Assembly (NCBI RefSeq): GCF_019104725.1
Contig: NZ_JAHRXF010000003.1
Coordinates: 186,001 to 250,000 of the forward strand
Length of the DNA: 64,000 nt
Direction of reading: 5' to 3'
From: Streptomyces corallincola
GTDB lineage: Bacteria; Actinomycetota; Actinomycetes; Streptomycetales; Streptomycetaceae
Below are positions 1 to 8,388 of this stretch, piece by piece; position 1 is the first letter of the stretch, and the number at the start of each line of letters is the position of its first letter. The notes under the pieces were generated by a model. It saw only the letters and a list, made by a program, of their open reading frames with translations. It was not told where the DNA came from and made no database searches. A program made the position numbers and the translations under genes.

Positions 1-1
1 C

Positions 2-397
2 TACCCCGGCAACACCCCCTGCTCGCAGGACGACATGGGCGGCCAGTTCAAGGTGCAGGTGCCCAAGGGCTTCCTGTGGGTGATGGGCGACCACCGCCAG
101 AACTCCCGTGACTCGCGGTACAACCAGGACGACAAGTACCACGGCATGGTGCCCGTCAAGGACGTGGTGGGACGCGCCATCGTCAAGGCGTGGCCGATCA
201 ACCGCTGGGGCACGCTGCCCATCCCGGACACCTTCGACCAGCCGGGCCTGAACGACCAGAAGTCCCCGGCCGCCGCTTCCCTCACGGTCGCGCCGCAGGG
301 CGCCGCGATCGCGGCGGTCCTGCCGGTGGTGCTGTGGCGGCGCCGGGGCCGGGTCCTCGCGGAGCCGGTGGAGCGGACGACGAGCGGCCGGAGCTGA
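2..397 (+). CDS. Type I signal peptidase, C-terminal part (5' end outside window)
   Basis: Membrane-bound serine/lysine protease that removes Sec/Tat signal peptides on the outer face of the cytoplasmic membrane. Only the last 131 residues are present; the frame is open from base 2. The C-terminal catalytic box is clear: MGDHRQNSRDSR (bases 83-118) matches the family GDN-x3-S-x-DSR box, and PVKDVVGRAIVKAWPINRWG follows. A hydrophobic stretch near bases 290-340 followed by RRRGR is the C-terminal membrane anchor typical of Streptomyces Sip proteins. The catalytic Ser and Lys lie upstream of the window. A second signal peptidase gene follows, as in the multi-gene sip clusters of Streptomyces; which paralog this is cannot be decided from the fragment. 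Confidence 0.93.
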   Translation, partial: YPGNTPCSQDDMGGQFKVQVPKGFLWVMGDHRQNSRDSRYNQDDKYHGMVPVKDVVGRAIVKAWPINRWGTLPIPDTFDQPGLNDQKSPAAASLTVAPQGAAIAAVLPVVLWRRRGRVLAEPVERTTSGRS

Positions 398-584
398 ATC
401 GGCGGGTCCCGCGGAGCCAGGCGTTCCACGGCCCGGTGCGTGCCCTTCGGGGCGCGTGCCGGGCCGTCGCCGTGTCCGGCCGCCGCGCGTGGTCCGGTGG
501 CCTTGTGAAGCTCCGGGAGAGCTGTGGGCGGGACCGGCGGGAGGGACTGCCGCCGTCCGGTACCGCCGGGTAGGGTGCGCTCTC

Positions 585-1367
585 ATGGGCGACAGCACGA
601 CGCGTACGGCTCCGCGCAGCGGGCACACAGGGACGGCGGGCTCCGGGGGCGGCAGGGCGGGGCAGCGGATCTCGGGGCTGGTGATGGCGCTGGGACTGGT
701 GCTGTTCCTGGGGGGCTTCGGCTGGGCCGCGGTCACCTACCGGCCGTACACCGTGCCCACCCCCTCCATGTCACCGACCATCGGCGTGGGCGACCGGGTG
801 CTCGGCCAGCGCGTCCAGGGCTCCGAGGTACGGCGCGGTGACGTCGTCGTCTTCCACGACACGGGCTGGGTCACCGGCGCCGACGTGGTCAAGCGGGTCG
901 TCGCGGTCGGCGGCGACACGGTGGCCTGCTGCACCGACGGCAGGCTCACCGTGAACGGCAAGCGGATCGACGAACCGTATCTGCCCCGGGGCAGCAAGGC
1001 GGAGCTGACCGGTTTCCCCACCGTGAAGGTCCCCGCCGGGCGCCTCTTCCTGCTCGGCGACGAGCGGGCGGGCTCCCTGGACTCCACCGCCCACATCACC
1101 GACGCGGCGAAGGGCACGGTCTCCCGGAGCGCGGTCACGGCCCGGGTGGACTCCGTGATCTGGCCGATGAAGGGCCTGCTCGCGCCGCCCACCGGGTTCG
1201 AGGTGCTCGGCCCGCTCTCCCGGCCCGGCCCGGTGCGCACCATCGGTCTGACGATCGTCGCGGGCGCGGTGCTGGTGCTGGGCGGCGGCGCGTACGGGCC
1301 GGTGGCGAAGGCGCTGGGCCGCTCGCGGCGACGGCGTACGGGCACGGGGTCGTCCGGTGCCCACTGA
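585..1367 (+). CDS. Type I signal peptidase (divergent paralog)
   Basis: Signal peptidase I of 260 aa. An N-terminal membrane segment (about residues 30-50) precedes the catalytic-serine box TPSMSPTI (Ser61) and the lysine box VVKRVVAVGGD (Lys103). A C-terminal anchor (about 218-238) is followed by a basic tail. The box that reads GDN-x3-S-x-DSR in most members is GDERAGSLDST here (159-169), so it lacks the usual Asn and Arg; this suggests altered substrate preference, or relaxed selection. The ATG at 585 was chosen over in-frame ATG 456 because homologs begin shortly before the first membrane segment. The gene overlaps the following NUDIX gene by 11 bp, implying co-translation. Confidence 0.92.
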   Translation: MGDSTTRTAPRSGHTGTAGSGGGRAGQRISGLVMALGLVLFLGGFGWAAVTYRPYTVPTPSMSPTIGVGDRVLGQRVQGSEVRRGDVVVFHDTGWVTGADVVKRVVAVGGDTVACCTDGRLTVNGKRIDEPYLPRGSKAELTGFPTVKVPAGRLFLLGDERAGSLDSTAHITDAAKGTVSRSAVTARVDSVIWPMKGLLAPPTGFEVLGPLSRPGPVRTIGLTIVAGAVLVLGGGAYGPVAKALGRSRRRRTGTGSSGAH

Positions 1368-1905
1368 GCCGGTGGGCGGGGCCGGTGAGGGCGCGGTCGC
1401 GGCGGCCGGGAGCGGCGGCGGGACCGAGGTACGACGGGTCGCACGGGTCGTGCTGCTGGACCCCGACGACCGCATCCTGCTGCTGCACGGCCATGAGCCC
1501 GGTGACGCCGCCGACGACTGGTGGTTCACGCCCGGCGGGGGCCTGGAGGGCGCCGAGACGCACGCCGAGGCGGCCCTGCGGGAACTGGCCGAGGAGACCG
1601 GCATCACCGAGGTGGAGCTCGGCCCGGTGCTGTGGCGCAGACGCTGCTCCTTCCCCTTCGCCGGCCGCCGCTGGACCCAGGACGAGTGGTATTTCCTCGC
1701 CCGTACGGCACAGACCGCGACCAGGGCCGAGGGGCTGACCGAGCTGGAGCGGCGAAGCGTCTCCGGAGCGCGCTGGTGGACGTGTCGGGAACTGGGCCGG
1801 GCCCATGAGACGGTGTATCCGACCAGACTCGCCGAGCTGCTGCGCACGCTGCTCGACGAAGGTCCTCCCGCCCGGCCCGTGACCTTGGACACGGAAATCG
1901 TCTGA
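1357..1905 (+). CDS. NUDIX hydrolase
   Basis: MutT/NUDIX-family hydrolase of 182 aa, expected to cleave a nucleoside diphosphate linked to another moiety. The Nudix box G-x5-E-x7-RE-L-x-EE-x-G-I is exact at residues 61-83 (G61, E67, R75, E76, E79, E80, G82), so metal binding should be intact. The start is a GTG inside the end of the signal peptidase gene. A MutT-like gene downstream of sip genes is a known Streptomyces arrangement, but a functional link to secretion has not been shown. The substrate cannot be read from sequence. Confidence 0.92.
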   Translation: MPTEPVGGAGEGAVAAAGSGGGTEVRRVARVVLLDPDDRILLLHGHEPGDAADDWWFTPGGGLEGAETHAEAALRELAEETGITEVELGPVLWRRRCSFPFAGRRWTQDEWYFLARTAQTATRAEGLTELERRSVSGARWWTCRELGRAHETVYPTRLAELLRTLLDEGPPARPVTLDTEIV

Positions 1906-1961
1906 GGGTCCGTCGGACTGGCGCACAATGGGGGGACCGCACGGCTGAAGGGGAACATGCC

Positions 1962-2270
1962 ATGAGCGCCGAGGACCTCGAAAAGTACGAGACCGAGATG
2001 GAGCTGAAGCTCTACCGGGAGTACCGAGACGTCGTCGGTCTGTTCAAATACGTGATCGAGACGGAACGGCGCTTCTACCTCACCAACGACTACGAGATGC
2101 AGGTGCACTCGGTCCAGGGCGAGGTGTTCTTCGAGGTCTCGATGGCCGACGCCTGGGTCTGGGACATGTACCGTCCGGCCCGCTTCGTGAAGCAGGTGCG
2201 CGTCCTGACCTTCAAGGACGTGAACATCGAGGAGCTGAACAAGAGCGATCTGGAGCTGCCGAGCAGCTAG
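1962..2270 (+). CDS. DUF2469 family protein
   Basis: Small conserved actinobacterial protein of 102 aa. It starts MSAEDLEKYETEMELKLYRE and has the DYEMQVHSVQGEVFFEV and AWVWDMYRPARFVKQVRVLTF blocks typical of the DUF2469 family. It is strongly acidic and aromatic, with no signal peptide or membrane segment, so it should be cytoplasmic. The ATG at 1962 follows a purine-rich GAAGGGGAA. The function is not established. It sits between the sip/NUDIX genes and yraN, a linkage widely kept in actinobacteria. Confidence 0.9.
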   Translation: MSAEDLEKYETEMELKLYREYRDVVGLFKYVIETERRFYLTNDYEMQVHSVQGEVFFEVSMADAWVWDMYRPARFVKQVRVLTFKDVNIEELNKSDLELPSS

Positions 2271-2469
2271 TTCCCGGCCTGGGCGGGCTGGCCGGGCTGG
2301 GCGGCCGGAGCGACCGGGGCGGGGCTCGCCGGTGGTGCGGTCGCCGGAGCCCGGCGCGGGTGCGTGTCGCCCGAACGGGTGACGGGGTTGTCCACAACCG
2401 CCACCCCCTCCACCAAGATCCACTTCCTTCGGCGTGCCGCGCGACCGTGAGCGCCGGAGGTGGTGCCCC

Positions 2470-2835
2470 ATGAGTACGGCACGCAGGGGACTCGGCAGGT
2501 ACGGCGAGGATCTGGCCGCGCGGCGGCTGGCCGAGTCGGGAATGACCGTCCTGGAGCGCAACTGGCGCTGCGGGCGGTTCGGAGAGATCGACATCGTGGC
2601 CCGCGACGGGGACGCGCTGGTGGTCTGCGAGGTGAAGACCCGCAGGGACGGCGCGTTCCAGCATCCGATGGCCGCCGTCACCCCGGACAAGGCACGGCGC
2701 CTGCTGGCGCTGGCCGAGCGCTGGACCCAGTCGCACGGGGGCGCGCCACCGGGCGGGGTCCGGGTGGACCTGGTCGGCGTGGTACTGCCGCGCCGGGGAG
2801 CACCGTCCGTGGAGCACGCGCGGGGGGTGGCCTGA
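2470..2835 (+). CDS. UPF0102/YraN family nuclease-fold protein
   Basis: YraN-family protein of 121 aa. The restriction-endonuclease-like core motif is visible: [14 protein letters not shown] followed by VVCEVKTRR, giving the E-x-D...E-x-K pattern of PD-(D/E)XK folds, and an N-terminal [12 protein letters not shown]. The family is thought to act on DNA or recombination intermediates, and it is commonly encoded beside comM and dprA as here. ATG 2470 is preceded by GGAGG. The stop is one base from the comM start, consistent with one operon. Confidence 0.9.
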   Translation: MSTARRGLGRYGEDLAARRLAESGMTVLERNWRCGRFGEIDIVARDGDALVVCEVKTRRDGAFQHPMAAVTPDKARRLLALAERWTQSHGGAPPGGVRVDLVGVVLPRRGAPSVEHARGVA

Positions 2836-2836
2836 G

Positions 2837-4462
2837 ATGGGATTCGCCCGTACGTGCTCGGTCGCCCTGGTCGGTGTCGAGGGCGTGGTCGTGGAGGTCC
2901 AGGCCGACCTGGAACCCGGGGTGGCCGCCTTCACGCTGGTCGGGCTGCCCGACAAGAGCCTCTCGGAGAGCCGGGACCGGGTCCGGGCCGCCGTGGTCAA
3001 CTCGGGGGCGGTCTGGCCCTCGAAGAAGCTCACCGTGGGACTGAGCCCGGCCTCCGTGCCGAAGAGCGGCAGCGGTTTCGACCTGGCCGTGGCCGCCGCC
3101 GTCCTCGGCGCCGCCGAACGCGTCGATCCACGGGTCCTGGCCGACATCGTCATGATCGGCGAACTGGGCCTCGACGGCCGGGTGCGCCCGGTGCGGGGCA
3201 TCCTCCCCGCCGTGCTCGCCGCCGCCGACGCCGGATACGAACAGGTGGTGGTGCCCGAGTGCGCCGCCGCCGAGGCCGCGCTCGTACCGAACGTGTCGGT
3301 CCTCGGCATCCGCAGCCTGCGCCAGCTCATCGCGGTCCTCGCCGACGAACCCGTCCCCGACGAGGAGCGGGACGACTTCGGCCGCCCCGACCCGCTCATG
3401 GCCGGGCTCCGGGTGCCCGGCGCGGGCGCGGCCACCGGGATGCGCGGCTTCGGCACCGCGTCCGACGAACCGGACCGGGACCTCGCGGACGTGGTCGGCC
3501 AGACCTCGGCCCGCACCGCCGTGGAGGTGTCGGCGGCCGGTGGACATCACCTGTTCCTCGAGGGCCCGCCCGGCGCCGGGAAGACCATGCTGGCCGAACG
3601 GCTGCCCGCCGTCCTGCCCCGGCTCGGCCGGGAGGAATCCCTCCAGGTCACCGCCGTCCACTCGATCGCCGGACTGCTCCCGCCGGGCAAACCGCTGATC
3701 GGCACGGCCCCCTACTGCGCCCCGCACCACTCGGCCACCATGCAGTCCCTCGTCGGCGGCGGCCAGGGCATCGCCCGGCCCGGCGCGGTCTCGCTGGCCC
3801 ACCGGGGCGTGCTGTTCCTCGACGAGGCCCCCGAGTTCCACGGGCAGGCCCTGGACGCGCTGCGGCAGCCGCTGGAGTCCGGGCAGGTCGTCATCGCGCG
3901 CAGCGCGGGCGTGGTCCGCTTCCCGGCGCGCTTCCTGATGGTGCTGGCCGCCAACCCCTGCCCCTGCGGGCGTTTCTCGCAGCGCGAGGGGCTGTGCGAC
4001 TGTCCGCCGTCCGCGATCCGCCGCTACCAGGCCCGGCTGTCCGGCCCGCTGCTCGACCGGGTGGACCTCCGGGTGGAGGTCGATCCGGTGACTCGCGCCC
4101 AGCTCACCGCGCCGGGCGCGCGGGGCGAGTCCACGGCCGTCGTCGCCGACCGCGTCCGGACCGCCCGTGAACGGGCCGCCGCCCGGCTCGCGGACACCCC
4201 CTGGCGCACCAACGCCGAGGTGCCCGGACGCGAACTGCGCAGCCGCTTCCACGCCGTCACCGGCGCGATGGACGAAGCCGAGCGCAATCTCGAACGCGGT
4301 GTGCTGACCGCGCGGGGCATCGACCGGGTCCTCCGCGTCGCCTGGACCGTCGCGGACCTCGTCGGGCACCCCCGCCCGGACGCCTCCGACGTCTGCCTCG
4401 CGCTGCAACTCCGCACGGGCGTGCCGCGCGCCGTTCCGATGGCCCTGGGAGCACTGACATGA
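2837..4462 (+). CDS. comM: YifB/ComM family Mg-chelatase-like AAA+ ATPase
   Basis: ComM-type protein of 541 aa. The N-terminal domain (about 1-200) carries the VGLPDKSLSESRDRVRAA block diagnostic of YifB/ComM. The AAA+ Mg-chelatase domain has Walker A GPPGAGKT (243-250), Walker B VLFLDEAPEF and a sensor region LMVLAANPCPCGRF with clustered cysteines. A C-terminal helical domain follows. In naturally competent bacteria ComM is a branch-migration helicase in transformation; its role in Streptomyces is not established. It lies between yraN (1-bp gap) and dprA (ATGA overlap), forming a DNA-processing cassette. Confidence 0.93.
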   Translation: MGFARTCSVALVGVEGVVVEVQADLEPGVAAFTLVGLPDKSLSESRDRVRAAVVNSGAVWPSKKLTVGLSPASVPKSGSGFDLAVAAAVLGAAERVDPRVLADIVMIGELGLDGRVRPVRGILPAVLAAADAGYEQVVVPECAAAEAALVPNVSVLGIRSLRQLIAVLADEPVPDEERDDFGRPDPLMAGLRVPGAGAATGMRGFGTASDEPDRDLADVVGQTSARTAVEVSAAGGHHLFLEGPPGAGKTMLAERLPAVLPRLGREESLQVTAVHSIAGLLPPGKPLIGTAPYCAPHHSATMQSLVGGGQGIARPGAVSLAHRGVLFLDEAPEFHGQALDALRQPLESGQVVIARSAGVVRFPARFLMVLAANPCPCGRFSQREGLCDCPPSAIRRYQARLSGPLLDRVDLRVEVDPVTRAQLTAPGARGESTAVVADRVRTARERAAARLADTPWRTNAEVPGRELRSRFHAVTGAMDEAERNLERGVLTARGIDRVLRVAWTVADLVGHPRPDASDVCLALQLRTGVPRAVPMALGALT

Positions 4463-5730
4463 GGGGGTACGAGGAGACCCCCGGCCGGGGTCACGTGCCG
4501 GACGCCCCCGCCCGCCCCGGTCCCGTGGCCGGTCCGCTGCCGGAGGGCGGTGCCTACGCGGAGGCCGGGGGGAGCGCGCACGAGGCCGTCGATGGGGAAC
4601 GGCTGGAGCGGGTCTTCCTGGCCCGGGTGCTGGAGCCCGGTGACGAGGCGGGCGGGCGCTGGCTGCGGGAGTACGGGGTGGAGGAGACCGTACGGCGGCT
4701 GCGGGAGGGGGGACCTGCCCTGCCCGGTGCCGGGGCGAAACGCTGGGCCGGGCTGACCGCCCGCGCCCGGCACGCCGACCCGGAGCGGGACTTCGCCACC
4801 GCGCGGGCCGCCGGAGCACGGTTCGTGTGCCCCGGTGACTCCGAGTGGCCCCGCCAGCTCGACGACCTCGAGGACGCCCGGCCCACCGGACTGTGGGTGC
4901 GCGGGCGGGCCGGGCTGCGGATGTGGGCGCTGCGCTCGGTCGCGGTGGTCGGGGCGCGGGCCTGCACCGAGTACGGCGCCCATGTCGCCGCCGGGCTCGC
5001 GGGCGACCTCGCGGAGCGCGGCTGGGTCGTCGTCTCGGGCGGTGCCTACGGCATCGACGGCGCCGCCCATCGGGGTGCCCTCGCCGCCAGGGGCGCCACC
5101 GTCGCAGTACTCGCCTGCGGAGTGGACCGGCCCTACCCGCGCGGGCACACCGCGCTCATCGACCGTATCGCCGAACAGGGCCTGGTCATCGGGGAGTTGC
5201 CGCCCGGGGAACATCCGACGCCGAGCCGTTTCATCCAGCGCAACCGGGTCATCGCGGCGCTCACCCGAGGCACCGTCGTCGTGGAGGCCGCCTGCCGCAG
5301 CGGCTCCCTGGTCACCGCGCGGGCCGCCGCCCGGCTGGGCCGGCATGTCATGGGCGTACCCGGACCGGTCACCAGCGGACTCTCCGCCGGGGTGCACGAA
5401 CTGCTGCGCGGAGAGGCGTCGTTGGTCACCGACGCCGCCGAAGTGATCGAACTCGTGGGCGACATGGGGCAGTTCGCGCCGCCCCGGCGCGGTCCGGTCC
5501 TCCCGCGCGACCTCCTGGAACCCGCCGCCCGCGCCGTCCTCGCCGCGCTCCCCGCCGCCCGCGCCGCCCCGGCCACCGAAGTCGCCGCCGCCGCACGCAC
5601 CACATCGGACGACGCGGTCGCCAGACTGTACGAACTGCGCGCCCTGGGCTGGGTCGAACGACACGGCGACGGCTGGAAGTTGACACGCCAGGCGGTGACA
5701 GCGGGCCGGAACGGGTCCCGCCCCGGCTGA
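4459..5730 (+). CDS. dprA: DNA-processing protein DprA
   Basis: DprA/Smf of 423 aa. The Rossmann-like domain has SVAVVGARACTEYG, VVVSGGAYGIDGAAHRGAL, a PSRFIQRNRVIAAL block and VVEAACRSGSLVTARAA, all family hallmarks. A C-terminal winged-helix-like region (about 345-410) follows. DprA binds single-stranded DNA and loads RecA during transformation or recombination. The first 100 residues are a less conserved N-terminal domain. The ATG overlaps the comM stop (ATGA), indicating translational coupling. It is the last gene of the operon; a 319-bp gap separates it from whiG. Confidence 0.93.
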   Translation: MRGYEETPGRGHVPDAPARPGPVAGPLPEGGAYAEAGGSAHEAVDGERLERVFLARVLEPGDEAGGRWLREYGVEETVRRLREGGPALPGAGAKRWAGLTARARHADPERDFATARAAGARFVCPGDSEWPRQLDDLEDARPTGLWVRGRAGLRMWALRSVAVVGARACTEYGAHVAAGLAGDLAERGWVVVSGGAYGIDGAAHRGALAARGATVAVLACGVDRPYPRGHTALIDRIAEQGLVIGELPPGEHPTPSRFIQRNRVIAALTRGTVVVEAACRSGSLVTARAAARLGRHVMGVPGPVTSGLSAGVHELLRGEASLVTDAAEVIELVGDMGQFAPPRRGPVLPRDLLEPAARAVLAALPAARAAPATEVAAAARTTSDDAVARLYELRALGWVERHGDGWKLTRQAVTAGRNGSRPG

Positions 5731-6049
5731 CCGAAGGGGTTCGGCCGTCCGGGGGAACGCCCTACGCCCTTGGCGTTTACCGGAGTTGACACCCGCACCC
5801 GGTCGCGTCGGCGGAGCCGGGTGAAGGGTGGCGCCGGGTGGCGGAGGGGCCCGCGCACGGGTGAGGCCCCGCCGTTCGCGCACCGCGACCCCGCAGTCAC
5901 GCTACGCTCACAAGGTCACGGCGCAGACCGCGCCAACTCGACACGAGACCGACAGCTCACCCGGGCGGCCCACCTCCCCCCGCACATCCCGATTTCACCC
6001 ACCCGCAGCACTTCATGGCACTTCACGGCAGAACGGCTCAAGGCGACGA
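5731..6049 (+). promoter_or_regulatory. whiG upstream region
   Basis: Gap of 319 bp between dprA and whiG with no credible gene. It has a TTGACA at 5785-5790 without a convincing partner -10, and the BldD-like site at 5895-5912 described separately. A purine stretch AAGGCGACGA at 6040-6049 ends directly before the whiG ATG. From memory, an integrated element lies near this position in S. coelicolor; nothing of that kind is present here. Confidence 0.5.
5895..5912 (+). promoter_or_regulatory. Candidate BldD-binding site upstream of whiG
   Basis: AGTCA-N8-TCACA resembles the described BldD consensus (AGTgA-Nm-TCACc). BldD is known to repress whiG directly in S. coelicolor. The site lies about 140 bp upstream of the whiG start. 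The match is by eye and has mismatches in both half-sites. Confidence 0.45.
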
Positions 6050-6892
6050 ATGCCCCAGCACACCTCCGGGTCCGACCGGGCGGCGCTCCCCCCAGCCGCC
6101 CGCGACGGTGGCAGCGTGCGGACGCCCGCTCCCTCGACCCTCGACGAACTGTGGCGCTCGTACAAGACCACCGGCGACGACCGGCTGCGGGAGCAACTGA
6201 TCCTGCACTACTCACCGCTGGTCAAGTACGTGGCCGGCCGGGTCAGCGTCGGCCTGCCGCCCAACGTCGAACAGGCGGACTTCGTCTCCTCCGGGGTGTT
6301 CGGACTCATCGACGCGATCGAGAAGTTCGACATCGACCGGGAGATCAAGTTCGAGACGTACGCGATCACCCGCATCCGGGGCGCGATGATCGACGAACTC
6401 CGCGCACTGGACTGGATCCCGCGCTCGGTGCGGCAGAAGGCGCGCAACGTCGAACGCGCCTACGCCACCCTGGAGGCCAGGCTCCGCCGCACCCCCAGCG
6501 AGGGCGAGGTCGCCGCCGAACTGGGCATTCGGGTGGACGACCTGCACGCCGTGTTCAGCCAGCTCTCGCTCGCCAATGTCGTCGCCCTGGAGGAGCTGCT
6601 GCACGTCGGCGGCGAGAGCGGCGACCGGCTCAGCCTGATGGACACGCTGGAGGACACGGCCGCCGACAACCCCGTCGAGGTCGCCGAGGACCGCGAGCTG
6701 CGCCGGTTCCTCGCACGCGCCATCAACACCCTGCCCGACCGGGAGAAGACCGTCGTCACGCTCTACTACTACGAGGGCCTCACCCTCGCGGAGATCGGCA
6801 ACGTGCTCGGCGTCACGGAGAGCCGGGTCAGCCAGATCCACACCAAGTCCGTCCTCCAGCTCCGCGCCAAGCTGGCGAGCTTCGGCCGCTGA
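6050..6892 (+). CDS. whiG: Sporulation RNA polymerase sigma factor WhiG
   Basis: Sigma factor of 280 aa for early aerial-hypha sporulation genes, in the FliA/WhiG group. Region 2 ([20 protein letters not shown] through [20 protein letters not shown]), region 3 ([20 protein letters not shown]) and region 4 with its helix-turn-helix ([21 protein letters not shown]) are all complete. The length and N-terminus ([20 protein letters not shown]) match the WhiG protein known in S. coelicolor, so ATG 6050 was preferred to the upstream in-frame 5828. In other streptomycetes WhiG is inhibited by the anti-sigma factor RsiG with c-di-GMP and activates whiH and whiI; neither is encoded in this window. Confidence 0.97.
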   Translation: MPQHTSGSDRAALPPAARDGGSVRTPAPSTLDELWRSYKTTGDDRLREQLILHYSPLVKYVAGRVSVGLPPNVEQADFVSSGVFGLIDAIEKFDIDREIKFETYAITRIRGAMIDELRALDWIPRSVRQKARNVERAYATLEARLRRTPSEGEVAAELGIRVDDLHAVFSQLSLANVVALEELLHVGGESGDRLSLMDTLEDTAADNPVEVAEDRELRRFLARAINTLPDREKTVVTLYYYEGLTLAEIGNVLGVTESRVSQIHTKSVLQLRAKLASFGR

Positions 6893-6923
6893 CGCCTGCC
6901 CGCCCGGCCGCCGGGTCCGTACA

Positions 6924-7514
6924 GTGGAGGGCGTGCCAAGGATTCGAGCGGCCTCCGTGGCCGAGCACCGGTCGATGCAGCGCGCCGCCCTGCTGGACGC
7001 GGCCCGGTCCCTGCTGTCCGAGGGCGGTACGGACGCGCTGACCTTCCCCGCGCTGGCCGAGCGCACCGGCCTCGCGCGCTCCTCCGTCTACGAGTACTTC
7101 CGCTCCCGCGCCGCCGTGGTCGAGGAACTCTGCGAGGTCGATTTCCCCGTCTGGGCCGCCGAGGTCTCGGCCGCGATGGAACACGCGGCCACCCCCGAGG
7201 ACAGGGTCGAGGCGTACGTCCGCCGCCAGCTCGCCCTCGTCGGAGACCGCCGTCACCGCGCCGTCGTCGCCATCTCCGCCAGCGAACTCGACGCCGGTGC
7301 CCGCGAGAAGATCCGCGCCGCCCACGGCGGCCTCGTCGCCATCGTCGTGGAAGCCCTGGCCCACCTGGGCCACACCGAGCCCCGCCTCGCCGCCATGCTC
7401 CTCCAGGGCGTCGTGGACGCGGCCGTCCGCCGTATCGAACTGGGCGCGGCGGAAGACCCGGAGACCATCACGGACGCGGCGGTGAACATGGCCCTGCGGG
7501 GCCTGCGCGGCTGA
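6924..7514 (+). CDS. TetR/AcrR family transcriptional regulator
   Basis: TetR-type repressor of 196 aa. The N-terminal DNA-binding domain is typical: RAALLDAARSLLSEGGTDALTFPALAERTGLARSSVYEYFRSRAAVVEEL, with the helix-turn-helix near residues 38-60. The C-terminal ligand domain is short and alanine-rich, with no recognisable ligand. GTG 6924 was taken; GTG 6933 (MPRIRAAS) is an alternative in the same frame. There is almost no leader, so a leaderless transcript is possible. The gene is convergent with the M23 gene, whose open frame runs back into this gene (see finding). Confidence 0.9.
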   Translation: MEGVPRIRAASVAEHRSMQRAALLDAARSLLSEGGTDALTFPALAERTGLARSSVYEYFRSRAAVVEELCEVDFPVWAAEVSAAMEHAATPEDRVEAYVRRQLALVGDRRHRAVVAISASELDAGAREKIRAAHGGLVAIVVEALAHLGHTEPRLAAMLLQGVVDAAVRRIELGAAEDPETITDAAVNMALRGLRG

Positions 7515-8116
7515 CCGGCCGGGGCCCGGCCCGGTACCGGCAGCAGCCGGGACGGGGCTCTGCGCAGCAGCCACGGCGGGAGCAGGGACAGGGGGTCGAG
7601 GTAGGTCCCGCCCCGGAGCAGACCCCAGTGCACGCAGGTCGCCGGGCAGTGCGAGCCCGTCGGCTCGACCGTGCCCAGGAGCGCGCCCGCCGCCACCTCC
7701 TCGCCCTCGCGGACCGACGCGGCCACCGGTTCGTACGTGGTGCGCAGGCCGGTGCCCGGCAGGTCCAGGGTGAGCACGCCCCGTCCGGCGACCCGGCCCG
7801 CGAAGGCCACCCGGCCGGACGCCACGGCCCGTACCGGTGCCCCGGCCGCCGCCGCGAGGTCCACGCCCCGGTGGCCGGGGCCGTAGACGGTCGCGGGCGG
7901 GTCCCAGGCGCGCAGTACCGGTGGGCGGACGCCGACCGGCCAGGCGCGGCCCAGCGCGGGCACGGAACCGCCCGCTTCCGCTCCGGGCGCGGGACCCACC
8001 GGGCCCGCCGAACCCGTCGCCCCCGCCCGTGCGACGGGCACCACCGACCCGCACACCAGCAGGACCGACAGCACCAGCCACAGCCCCGCACCCCGGCCCC
8101 CGCTCACGTATCGCAT
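7253..8116 (-). CDS. Secreted M23-family (LytM-like) peptidase
   Basis: Protein of 287 aa with an N-terminal signal segment (about 8-32) and an M23/lysostaphin-type domain (about 68-185). HRGVDL (H82, D86) and the HWG histidine (H163) correspond to the three zinc ligands of the family. The residue that is normally the catalytic first His of the HxH motif is Cys161, so activity is uncertain. The recognisable domain ends near residue 195. From about residue 202 the frame is purely antisense to the TetR gene, so the true protein may be shorter or may have lost its stop. Start ATG 8116 gives a normal signal peptide. Confidence 0.82.
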   Translation of the reverse strand: MRYVSGGRGAGLWLVLSVLLVCGSVVPVARAGATGSAGPVGPAPGAEAGGSVPALGRAWPVGVRPPVLRAWDPPATVYGPGHRGVDLAAAAGAPVRAVASGRVAFAGRVAGRGVLTLDLPGTGLRTTYEPVAASVREGEEVAAGALLGTVEPTGSHCPATCVHWGLLRGGTYLDPLSLLPPWLLRRAPSRLLPVPGRAPAGQPRRPRRAMFTAASVMVSGSSAAPSSIRRTAASTTPWRSMAARRGSVWPRWARASTTMATRPPWAARIFSRAPASSSLAEMATTAR

Positions 8117-8388
8117 GCCCGCAGCGTCCCCCGATTCCGGGGTCCGCGGGACGGACTGTGGACGGGGGCGGGGTTGTGGACAGCGGCGTCACCCGGCGGC
8201 CCGGCGGTCCCGTACACTTCTCATGGCGATCCGGGTCACCGGATCGACTTCGCACGCCCCGGCACGGTACCCACAGGGTCCGCGCCGAGCGCCCCTCGGT
8301 CCTTCGTGGCACGGCGCACTGCGGGCGTCAGGCGCGACCGCCGTCCCGGCGGACGCGGCACAACCGAGAAATCCAAGGAGATACGGCT

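Noticed and set aside
2267..2482. 71-codon minus-strand open frame between DUF2469 and yraN
   Set aside because: Low-complexity Pro/Ala/Arg translation typical of high-GC antisense frames, no RBS, overlaps the yraN start.
5785..5790. TTGACA upstream of whiG as a promoter -35
   Set aside because: No -10-like hexamer at 16-19 bp; isolated match in a GC-rich gap.
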